Below are positions 6,942 through 13,871 of a stretch of DNA of 21,208 bases, piece by piece. The stretch spans positions 1 to 21,208 of the forward strand of contig CAAGHO010000015.1 of assembly GCA_900769695.1 (NCBI GenBank), given 5' to 3'. The notes beneath the pieces were generated by a model, which saw nothing but the letters and a program-made list of their open reading frames with translations, made no database searches and was not told where the DNA came from. Made by a program: the position numbers and the translations under genes. This stretch comes from Bacilli bacterium (lineage in GTDB: Bacteria > Bacillota_I > Bacilli_A > RF39 > UBA660). Each line of letters opens with the position of its first letter. Positions within the stretch are counted from its first letter, which is position 1.

Positions 6942-7919
6942 ATGAATAAACAAGAAATATTTAAGAAATTAGATGAGTTAGAGTTAGATAAAGATAAATA
7001 TATTGTAATTAGTGGAGCAAGTTTAGTAGTTCAAGATATCTTGGATGAAACTTCTGATATAGATCTTAGTTGTAGTAAAACATATTATGAAAAAATTAAT
7101 TGGCTTGTTAAAGAGGGGTATTTTGGTATTGATATAAAGTATAAAGATATATATGAAATTAGTTATAACTTATATGATACTAGTCGCGTTGTAGAAATAA
7201 ATGGTTATAAGTTTATGAACTTAGATGCTTGTTTAGAACTAAAACAATTAGAAAATAAAAAGAAGGATCAAAAACTTATTAAAAAGTTAGATTTAGAATT
7301 ATGTTTAAAAGATAATTATCGTTATGAAAGGAAATTAAGAAGTAAAGGTATTAACCTAATCGGTGGAGTTGATGAAGTTGGACGAGGACCTTTAGTTGGC
7401 CCTGTAGTAGCGGCTTGTGTTATTTTACCAGATAATTATTCCTTAGATGGTTTAACTGATTCTAAAAAGCTAAGTGAGAAAAAGCGTGAAGAATTTTATG
7501 ATAAAATTTTTGAACAAGCTCTTAGTGTTGGAGTTGGTATAATTGATGCTAAAAAAATAGATGAGGTAAATATTTATGAGGCTACAAAACTAGCTATGAT
7601 GAAAGCCATTTCTAACTGTAAAATAAAACCTGAGCATATCTTAATTGATGCCATGCCACTTGAACTTGATATTCCCACAACCTCTATAATTAAAGGAGAT
7701 TTAAAAAGTATTACAATATCAGCCGCAAGTGTTATCGCAAAAGTAACAAGAGATAGAATGTTAATTGAACTTGATAAGAAATATCCTATGTATGACTTTA
7801 AAGATAATAAAGGCTATCCTACTAAAAAACATTTAGAAGCTATAAAAGAGTATGGAATTTTAGAAAGTCATAGAAAAAGCTATGGTCCAGTAAAAGAATA
7901 TTTGGAGGAACATTCATGA
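6942..7919 (+). CDS. rnhB: Ribonuclease HII with N-terminal nucleotidyltransferase-like domain
   Basis: A 325-residue protein. Residues 136-325 are a complete RNase HII, which nicks RNA in RNA-DNA hybrids and removes single ribonucleotides from DNA. The motif GGVDEVGRGPL carries catalytic D144 and E145, D236 is in ILIDAMPL, the SAASVIAKVTRD block ends in D271, and the family ending SHRKSYGP is present. Residues 1-125 do not look like the short N-terminal extension of Bacillus RnhB. They contain GASLVV (25-30) and SDIDLS (38-43), the G-S...D-x-D signature of the nucleotidyltransferase fold. A later stretch, VVEINGYKFMNLDACLELK, is also typical of that fold, with E85 as a possible third carboxylate. 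The start at 6942 has GAGGTGG 5 bases upstream; an in-frame TTG at 6915 lacks a site. The stop overlaps the DHH gene. The RNase HII call is firm; the N-terminal fold is by motif only. Confidence 0.93.
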   Translation: MNKQEIFKKLDELELDKDKYIVISGASLVVQDILDETSDIDLSCSKTYYEKINWLVKEGYFGIDIKYKDIYEISYNLYDTSRVVEINGYKFMNLDACLELKQLENKKKDQKLIKKLDLELCLKDNYRYERKLRSKGINLIGGVDEVGRGPLVGPVVAACVILPDNYSLDGLTDSKKLSEKKREEFYDKIFEQALSVGVGIIDAKKIDEVNIYEATKLAMMKAISNCKIKPEHILIDAMPLELDIPTTSIIKGDLKSITISAASVIAKVTRDRMLIELDKKYPMYDFKDNKGYPTKKHLEAIKEYGILESHRKSYGPVKEYLEEHS

Positions 7920-8842
7920 AAAATTTATTAATATCACATATTTCAGATATCGATGGAGTAAGTCCAGTTATTTTATTAAAATTAGTTAAAATTGATTTTG
8001 ATTATGTTTTAAAAGAACCTCATGAAATGGAAGAATATATTGAAGATTTATTAAAAACTGATCTTAGTATTTATAAGACAATTTATATAACAGACTTATC
8101 ACTAACAGAAAAAACATATGATTTACTAAAGACAAGTAACTATTTTGAAAAATTTAGAATTTTTGATCACCATAAAACACATTTATTTGCCAGTAGTTAT
8201 GATAATGTAGTAATTGATACAAATGAATGTGCAACTACATTATTTTATAATTATTTAAGTAAAAGATATAGCTTTAAAAGAATAGTTAAAGATTATATAG
8301 AACATGTTAAGAACTTAGATTTATGGTTATGGGTATCAAAAAAAGATTTATTTGCTAAAGAGTTGGGTAACTTATTTGATTTATATGGTAAAGATATGTA
8401 TATAGAAGAGATGTATCAAAAATTGAGAAAGAGTCATAAGTTTAAATGGAATAAATTTGAATCCAAAATATTACAAGTAGAAAAAAATACAATTGAAAGA
8501 TATTTAGAGAAAAAGAATAATGAATTATATAAAATTGAGTATGAAAAATACAAAATTGGTGTAGTTTTTAGTGAAAGATACCGCAGTGAACTTGGTAATT
8601 ATTTATCAGTTAGCCATCAAGAATTAGATTTAATTATTGTGATTAATATGTCTGGAGGTATGAGTCTAAGAACCTCTAAAGACATTGATATATCAGAACT
8701 TGCAAAAAAATTAAATGGTGGTGGTCACAAACAAGCTTGTGGTGCTCCAATTGATAGCAAAGTTAAAATAGATGTTATCCAAAATTTATTTAAGGATTGT
8801 AAGATAAAAGAGATTCCTAAAATAAATTGTAAAGGAGACTAA
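7916..8842 (+). CDS. DHH-family phosphoesterase (oligoribonuclease-like)
   Basis: A 308-residue protein of the DHH/DHHA1 superfamily. Metal-binding motifs are visible: SHISDIDG at residues 7-14 (H8, D11, D13), TDLS with D60, and DHH at 84-86. The C-terminal DHHA1 substrate-binding domain holds the GGGH motif in LNGGGHKQACG. The layout and length resemble NrnA/NrnB-type enzymes that degrade very short RNAs or linear dinucleotides, but the exact substrate cannot be told from sequence. The start overlaps the end of rnhB by 4 bases, so the two are probably co-translated. RNase HII makes short RNA ends and DHH enzymes remove short RNAs, so a functional link is plausible but inferred. The protein is cytoplasmic, with no membrane segments. 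Confidence 0.85.
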   Translation: MKNLLISHISDIDGVSPVILLKLVKIDFDYVLKEPHEMEEYIEDLLKTDLSIYKTIYITDLSLTEKTYDLLKTSNYFEKFRIFDHHKTHLFASSYDNVVIDTNECATTLFYNYLSKRYSFKRIVKDYIEHVKNLDLWLWVSKKDLFAKELGNLFDLYGKDMYIEEMYQKLRKSHKFKWNKFESKILQVEKNTIERYLEKKNNELYKIEYEKYKIGVVFSERYRSELGNYLSVSHQELDLIIVINMSGGMSLRTSKDIDISELAKKLNGGGHKQACGAPIDSKVKIDVIQNLFKDCKIKEIPKINCKGD

Positions 8843-8843
8843 T

Positions 8844-9320
8844 ATGAGAGATTTAAATATATATAATATTCCACTTGGTGAAATTAATTTAGAAAGAATA
8901 GATATAAATAGTAGAGAACATAAAAAAGCAATTTCAAAATTACGAGATTTTGAGGCAAAGAAAATGATGTTTGATGTAAAACAAACAGTTAACTTAATAA
9001 AGAATAATAGAGAAGTTGGTAATTCATATTTGATAAAGAAAAATAAAGACTATATTGGTTATATTTATATTTCAAACGTAGATAATAATGAAGGTCGAGC
9101 TATTTCTATGATGATAGAACGTTCCGTTAGAAATAAAGGTTATGGAAAAATAGTTTTAAATAGTATTAGTACTTATTTATTTGAAAAAGATTTAGCAAAG
9201 TCAATTTTTGTTTATATAAAAGATAAAAATACAAAAAGCAAGGCTATGGCTAGTTCATGTGGTTATTCTTTAATAGACAAAATGGATAATAATACAGGAA
9301 TTTATGAAAGAAAAAGATAA
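8844..9320 (+). CDS. GNAT-family N-acetyltransferase
   Basis: A 158-residue protein with a GNAT fold. The acetyl-CoA pyrophosphate-binding motif A is RNKGYG at residues 96-101, preceded by the strand AISMMIE and followed by a helix. A second core segment, SIFVYIKDKNTKSKAMASSCGYSLI, matches motif B with the usual Asn-x-x-Ser/Ala helix. A strand YLIKKNKDYIGYIYIS lies in the middle. The gene starts one base after the DHH gene ends, with AAAGGAGA (8831-8838) as ribosome binding site, so it is part of the same operon. The acceptor (protein, amine or antibiotic) is unknown. No terminator hairpin is obvious after it; topA has its own promoter downstream. Confidence 0.85.
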   Translation: MRDLNIYNIPLGEINLERIDINSREHKKAISKLRDFEAKKMMFDVKQTVNLIKNNREVGNSYLIKKNKDYIGYIYISNVDNNEGRAISMMIERSVRNKGYGKIVLNSISTYLFEKDLAKSIFVYIKDKNTKSKAMASSCGYSLIDKMDNNTGIYERKR

Positions 9321-9384
9321 TTTTCAAGAATTTATCAGTAATTTTTATTTAAGATAACTATAATATTAATAGTAAATGTTTTAT

Positions 9385-9413
9385 TTGACAAAACATAAAT
9401 TAGTATGTATAAA
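9385..9413 (+). promoter_or_regulatory. Strong sigma-A type promoter of topA
   Basis: A consensus -35, TTGACA (9385-9390), is separated by 17 bases from TATAAA (9408-9413). Transcription would start near 9420, next to the AAGGAGG Shine-Dalgarno site at 9419-9425, leaving a leader of about 14 bases before the ATG at 9434. This is the best-formed promoter in the window. Confidence 0.75.
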
Positions 9414-9433
9414 TGTATAAGGAGGCGTTTTTC

Positions 9434-11464
9434 ATGAGTAAACATTTAGTAATTGTCGAAAGTCCAAGTAAAAGTAAGACTATAGAAAAATATCTAGGAA
9501 GTGATTATAAGGTTGTTTCTTCTAAAGGACATATTCGTGATTTAGCAACAACAGGTCAATATGGCTTAGGTGTTGATATTGAAAATGGGTTTAAACCTAA
9601 CTATATTCCAATTGCTGGTAAAAAGAAGGTTATTTCTGAATTAAAAAAAGATGTAAAAGATAGTGACATTGTCTATCTAGCAAGCGACCCCGACCGTGAA
9701 GGAGAAGCAATCGCATGGCATTTAAAAGATGCTTTAGGTATCAAAGATGGCGAATATAAGCGAGTTCTTTTTAATGAAATAACTCATGATAAAGTACTTG
9801 ATGCTATAGGTAAACCTACTGTTATTGATGATAATTTAGTTAGAAGTCAAGAAACAAGAAGAATTCTTGATCGTATAATTGGTTTTAGATTATCAAAATT
9901 ATTACAAAGTAAAATAGGAGCTAAAAGTGCTGGACGTGTTCAAAGTGTAGCTCTAAAGCTAATTGTAGATAGAGAACGAGAAATAGAAGCATTTAAAGAA
10001 GAAGAATACTGGACAATAACATCTAGTTTTAATGAATTTGATGCAGATTTATTTAAATATAAAAATGATGATATTAAGCTTCATACAGAAGAAGAAGCTG
10101 ATAATGTCCTAAAAAAATTAGGAAAAGATTACAAAATAGAAAGTATTAATCAAACTGCTAAAAACAAGAAAAGTAAATTTCCTTTTATTACCTCAACTCT
10201 TCAACAAGAAGCATCTACTAAGTTAGGTTTTCCTGCTAAGAAGACAATGAGTATAGCTCAAAAACTATATGAAGGTATTGAACTAGATAATGGTCCTGTT
10301 GGTCTTATTACTTACATGAGAACTGACTCTGTTCGTTTGTCAGATGACTTTACAAAACCAGCTTTAAAATATATCTCTGATAATTATGGAAGTGAATATG
10401 TAGGCTATATCAAAAAAAGTAAAAAAACAGAAAATGTTCAAGATGCACATGAGGCAATTCGTCCAACAAGTATTTTAAGAGAACCATTAAAAATAAAAGA
10501 ATTTTTATCAAATGATGAATTTAAATTATATAGCTTAATTTATAAAAGAACTCTTGCTTCATTAATGGCAGATGCTAAAGTAAAACAAACTTCTATTATT
10601 TTAGATAATAATGATTATAAGTTTAAAACTACAGGTCAAGTTTTAACTTTTGACGGATACTTAAAAGTTTATAAAGATTATGAATCTAGTGAAGATAAGA
10701 TTTTACCAGAATTAGCTGATGCCAATATTTTATCTACTGATAGAGTTAATAAAGAACAACATTTTACAAAACCACCAGCAAGATATACAGAAGCTAAGTT
10801 AATAAAAGAAATGGAAGAGTTAGGAATTGGTCGTCCATCTACTTACGCAAAAATTATTGATACCATTAAAGAACGTGGTTATGTAGAATTAGTCGAAAAG
10901 AAATTCAAACCTACTAAAGTCGGAATTGAATCTACTGATAAATTACAAGAATTTTTTAGTGATTTAATCAATGTTGAATACACTCGTGACATGGAAGAAG
11001 ATTTAGATAAAGTGGCTGATGGAAAATTAGTTTGGAATGAAGTTTTAAAGAATTTCTATGCTTTATTTGAACCACGTGTAAAAAATGCTTTTACTGATAT
11101 GGAGAAAAAAGAACCAGAAAAAACAGGCGAAGTTTGTCCTAATTGTGGTAATCCTTTAGTAATTAGAAAAGGTAAATATGGAGAATTTGTCGCATGTTCT
11201 AATTATCCGGAATGTAAATATATTAAAAAGTCAGAAAAAGAAGTAGTTGAAGTTATGGATTGTCCAGAATGTTCTGGAAAGATAATTGAAAGAAAAACAA
11301 AACGTGGTAAAGTCTTCTATGGATGTAATAACTATCCAAAATGTAAGTTTGCTTCATGGGATAAACCAGTTGATGGAAAATGCCCTGATTGTGGTAAATA
11401 TTTAGTTGAAAAAGATGGCAAAATAAAATGCAGTAGTTGCGAATATGTTAAAGAATCTGATTAG
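9434..11464 (+). CDS. topA: DNA topoisomerase I (type IA)
   Basis: A 676-residue topoisomerase that relaxes negative supercoils by breaking one strand. The Toprim domain shows E9 in VIVESPSKSKT and DPDREGE at residues 85-91. The active-site tyrosine is Y294 in the signature ITYMRTDSVRLS. The core continues through QDAHEAIRPT and GIGRPSTYA. Three C-terminal zinc ribbons follow, each with four cysteines: CPNC...CSNYPEC, CPEC...CNNYPKC and CPDC...CSSC. Length and layout match Bacillus TopA. The start at 9434 follows AAGGAGG by 8 bases; an in-frame ATG at 9413 overlaps the -10 box and is rejected. It has its own promoter and a terminator that includes its stop codon. Confidence 0.97.
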   Translation: MSKHLVIVESPSKSKTIEKYLGSDYKVVSSKGHIRDLATTGQYGLGVDIENGFKPNYIPIAGKKKVISELKKDVKDSDIVYLASDPDREGEAIAWHLKDALGIKDGEYKRVLFNEITHDKVLDAIGKPTVIDDNLVRSQETRRILDRIIGFRLSKLLQSKIGAKSAGRVQSVALKLIVDREREIEAFKEEEYWTITSSFNEFDADLFKYKNDDIKLHTEEEADNVLKKLGKDYKIESINQTAKNKKSKFPFITSTLQQEASTKLGFPAKKTMSIAQKLYEGIELDNGPVGLITYMRTDSVRLSDDFTKPALKYISDNYGSEYVGYIKKSKKTENVQDAHEAIRPTSILREPLKIKEFLSNDEFKLYSLIYKRTLASLMADAKVKQTSIILDNNDYKFKTTGQVLTFDGYLKVYKDYESSEDKILPELADANILSTDRVNKEQHFTKPPARYTEAKLIKEMEELGIGRPSTYAKIIDTIKERGYVELVEKKFKPTKVGIESTDKLQEFFSDLINVEYTRDMEEDLDKVADGKLVWNEVLKNFYALFEPRVKNAFTDMEKKEPEKTGEVCPNCGNPLVIRKGKYGEFVACSNYPECKYIKKSEKEVVEVMDCPECSGKIIERKTKRGKVFYGCNNYPKCKFASWDKPVDGKCPDCGKYLVEKDGKIKCSSCEYVKESD

Positions 11465-11476
11465 TAGATTCTTTTT
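11450..11476 (+). terminator. Terminator hairpin enclosing the topA stop codon
   Basis: A perfect 9-bp stem, AAAGAATCT (11450-11458) and AGATTCTTT (11466-11474), with loop GATTAGT, is followed by T residues so that the run covers 11472-11476. The topA stop TAG (11462-11464) is inside the loop and the left arm encodes the last residues. The hairpin is short and strong enough to act as a terminator. Confidence 0.75.
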
Positions 11477-11532
11477 CATTGAAAAAAATTATCTTTTTTG
11501 ATATTCTTGAAGTAAATATAAGAGGTGATTTT

Positions 11533-12630
11533 ATGGGATATCGAATTTTAAATGTAAATTTTAATGAACAACTAGAATGTGAAGTTTTCAAAGGAATCAG
11601 ACTTACCGAAAAAGAAATAAGACTGGATGTTGGAAGAAAAAATAAAAGTGGTGAATATAAAATTGAAGAACTAGATTATTTTACAGCACAATATAAAAAT
11701 GAAACAGATCTTTACAATGAATTAATAAAACGTAATTATATAGATAAAGAATCTAGTATCACTGAAAGTATTACTATAACTCATACTAGTAGATCAAGAT
11801 TAATCAAAGATGATGTGATTTATGACGATAAAATGGTAAGCGATGTTGCTTCTTTTCTTATTTCAAAAAAACAAAATAAATCTTTTAGTCAAAAAGAAGA
11901 TAACCTAATTTTAGTAGATAATAGTGAAGTAGTTTTAGAATTTATTGACTATATTAAACATTTAGCCTTAGATAAAATATCCCGTAAATATTTATTAGGA
12001 CCATATCCATGTTTTGATGATGTTGGTGAGGAGTATTTAAAAAGTATGATTCCACAAGAAGTTTTTGGAATAGATGGATCTTTGAAAACAAAGGGGCTTG
12101 TGGGCTTGTTAAAGGATTATATTAATTGTTCAAGGATTTATGAGGAATCGAATAAAAATGGTGAGGATAGATTAGAAGTTATTTATGCTTTAGATAATGT
12201 TAATAGAAAAATTGATAGATTTATTAGAGGCAATTATCGCGTATTTAGAAATTTAGTAGCATGGGAAAATAGATATGAGAAAGTTTTACTAAAAGAATTA
12301 GAAACTTCAAATAATCCTAATGTTAAGAATGCTTTATCAGTACTATTAACTGAGATTAAAATGCAAAGATCATATAGAAACGGAAGAATATCAAAAGACA
12401 CATTAGATGTATTTTATGAAGAAAAAACAGATATGTTTGAATATGTTCCAATAGAAAATGATTATGTAAATAATGAAGAATTAGAAAGGTTATACCAAGA
12501 CGGTGGATTAGAAAACGTTATGATAAACATGGATACTAATACATTATATTCAATAGAAACAAATGTCAAAGATATAGAAATGTTGTCTAAAAGAGAACAT
12601 AATTCTTCTTCTTTTTCTGGTAAAAATTGA
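11533..12630 (+). CDS. Conserved-context protein of unknown function between topA and xerC
   Basis: A 365-residue soluble protein that I do not recognise. The start at 11533 has AGAGGTGA 5 bases upstream; an in-frame extension to 11479 would begin in the topA terminator and is rejected. The N-terminal third (1-90) looks beta-rich with alternating charged residues. Residues 110-320 look helical, with VLEFIDYIKHLALDK, YLLGPYPCFDDVGEEYL, a GLLKDYINC helix, and a charged block IDRFIRGNYRVFRNLVAWENRYEK. The C-terminal 25 residues are Ser/Lys-rich and probably disordered. There is no signal peptide, membrane segment, P-loop, zinc cluster or obvious catalytic motif. It ends 14 bases before xerC, so the two are probably co-transcribed. 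Bacillus has trmFO at this place, but this protein shows no FAD-binding GxGxxG and is not TrmFO. Confidence 0.8.
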   Translation: MGYRILNVNFNEQLECEVFKGIRLTEKEIRLDVGRKNKSGEYKIEELDYFTAQYKNETDLYNELIKRNYIDKESSITESITITHTSRSRLIKDDVIYDDKMVSDVASFLISKKQNKSFSQKEDNLILVDNSEVVLEFIDYIKHLALDKISRKYLLGPYPCFDDVGEEYLKSMIPQEVFGIDGSLKTKGLVGLLKDYINCSRIYEESNKNGEDRLEVIYALDNVNRKIDRFIRGNYRVFRNLVAWENRYEKVLLKELETSNNPNVKNALSVLLTEIKMQRSYRNGRISKDTLDVFYEEKTDMFEYVPIENDYVNNEELERLYQDGGLENVMINMDTNTLYSIETNVKDIEMLSKREHNSSSFSGKN

Positions 12631-12644
12631 TGAGGCAGTAACAA

Positions 12645-13547
12645 ATGAGAAATATAAGTAATGAATTACTCGATAAGTATTTGGAATACTTAGAGTATCA
12701 GAAAGCATATTCAAACTATACAGTAGATAGTTATAGGGAAGATATTTTAGAGTATTTAAACTATTTAAATAATGAAAAGATAGATTATTTAAAAATCAAC
12801 TATAATCAGATTAGAGGATATTTAAGATATTTAAAAGAAGATTGTTCAAATAATAATAGTTCTATTGATAGAAAGTTAAGTTCTTTAAGAGGATTTTATA
12901 AATATTTATCTAAAAATAATTACGTTACAAATAATTACTTTTTACTAGTAAATGGTCCTAAGAAAGCTAAAAAATTACCTAGGTATTTTGAATATAATGA
13001 ATTAGAAGAATTATTTAATTCTATTGATATATCAACACCTAAAGGAATAAGAAATTCGCTTATCTTGGAACTGTTATATGCTACAGGAGTTCGTGTTGGT
13101 GAACTTGTAAATATTAAACTTAACGATATTAATTTTTCAAACAGAACTATCAATATTTTAGGTAAAGGTAATAAAGAAAGAATTGTTAATTATGGAGATT
13201 ATTGCGAAGATGCTTTAAAACTATATTTAAAAGAGGCAAGGTCAGTTTTTGATAAAAAAAATAGTTCTTATCTACTACTAAATCATTTAGGAAATGGACT
13301 AACAGAGCGAGGAATTCGTTATATTTTAAATGAGATAATTAATAATACTTCTCTTAGTAAGAATATTTCTCCTCATATGATTAGACATTCTTTTGCGACA
13401 CATCTTTTAAATGAAGGGTGTGACTTAATTACAGTTCAAAAATTATTAGGACATGAAAGCATTAGTGCAACACAAGTTTATACTCATGTATCTACTGATA
13501 GATTAAAAGAGGTTTATTATAGTAAATTTCCAAGGGCAAAAAGGTAA
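12645..13547 (+). CDS. xerC: Tyrosine recombinase XerC/XerD family
   Basis: A 300-residue site-specific recombinase of the length usual for XerC/XerD. The N-terminal SAM-like DNA-binding domain is at about residues 1-100. The catalytic residues are all present: R150 (ATGVRVGEL), K174 (GKGNKER), H244 and R247 (HMIRHSFATH), H270 (LLGHESI) and the nucleophile Y279 (TQVYTHV). Together with its partner it resolves chromosome dimers at dif. The position after topA matches Bacillus codV/xerC, so I use that symbol, although XerD cannot be excluded from sequence alone. Ribosome binding site GATGAGG lies just before the ATG. A terminator overlaps its stop codon. Confidence 0.88.
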   Translation: MRNISNELLDKYLEYLEYQKAYSNYTVDSYREDILEYLNYLNNEKIDYLKINYNQIRGYLRYLKEDCSNNNSSIDRKLSSLRGFYKYLSKNNYVTNNYFLLVNGPKKAKKLPRYFEYNELEELFNSIDISTPKGIRNSLILELLYATGVRVGELVNIKLNDINFSNRTINILGKGNKERIVNYGDYCEDALKLYLKEARSVFDKKNSSYLLLNHLGNGLTERGIRYILNEIINNTSLSKNISPHMIRHSFATHLLNEGCDLITVQKLLGHESISATQVYTHVSTDRLKEVYYSKFPRAKR

Positions 13548-13573
13548 AACTTTGCAGGTTTTACTTTTCTTTT
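13540..13573 (+). terminator. Terminator hairpin overlapping the xerC stop codon
   Basis: AAAGGTAAAAC (13540-13550) pairs with GTTTTACTTTT (13558-13568) with one G-U pair, around the loop TTTGCAG. A C and then TTTT (13570-13573) follow. The xerC stop TAA at 13545-13547 is in the left arm. Confidence 0.72.
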
Positions 13574-13587
13574 GGAAAATAATTAGA

Positions 13588-13593
13588 TATAAT
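13588..13593 (+). promoter_or_regulatory. Promoter -10 box of the comN-secDF-relA operon
   Basis: A consensus TATAAT is at 13588-13593. The base run TTTTCT at 13565-13570 is at the right distance for a -35 but is a poor match and lies in the xerC terminator. The start site would be near 13600, about 20 bases before the first gene of the operon. Confidence 0.45.
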
Positions 13594-13621
13594 AGAATTG
13601 GTTTAGAAATAGGTGATAAGG

Positions 13622-13870
13622 ATGGATTATAACTTTAATACAAAAGAAGAATTGTATGTTAGAGTAAGGCCAGCATTAAATGCTAAACTTCAAGAATTAA
13701 GAAGACTTAATTATCCAAATATTACAGAAGAAGATATTTGGTCTTATTTAAGTGAAGTTAAGTGGACTAAATCAAAAGGATTAATGCTTTCAGATATTGT
13801 CAGTGATATTATTCATGTTGATAATAGAAGACTTAATTCATATGTAGAAAACAAAAGAAGAGGTGTATAA
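13622..13870 (+). CDS. ComN-like post-transcriptional regulator
   Basis: An 82-residue soluble protein resembling the ComN (YrzD) family. The shared pattern is an N-terminal VRPALNAKLQELRRLNY helix, then ITEEDIWSYL and a basic W-T-K-S-K-G stretch, and finally LSDIVSDIIHV leading to a short helix. In Bacillus comN sits just upstream of secDF, as here, and its product acts on comE mRNA during competence; no com genes are visible in this window. AGGTGA at 13611-13616 supports the ATG at 13622 rather than the in-frame GTG at 13613. The stop is one base from the secDF start, so the two are coupled. The family call rests on a remembered pattern and synteny and is reasonably strong; its function here is unknown. 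Confidence 0.78.
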   Translation: MDYNFNTKEELYVRVRPALNAKLQELRRLNYPNITEEDIWSYLSEVKWTKSKGLMLSDIVSDIIHVDNRRLNSYVENKRRGV

Positions 13871-13871
13871 C

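Noticed and set aside
9321..9384. Possible terminator after the GNAT gene
   Set aside because: GATAA and TTATC near 9315-9337 can pair only imperfectly and no T tail follows at the right place.
11479..11532. Longer N terminus for the unknown gene after topA
   Set aside because: The extension begins in the topA terminator tail without a ribosome binding site, whereas AGAGGTGA directly precedes the ATG at 11533.
12462..12644. Minus-strand open frame over the end of the unknown gene
   Set aside because: Low-complexity reading of the opposite strand; the plus-strand gene has a good start site and continues into xerC.
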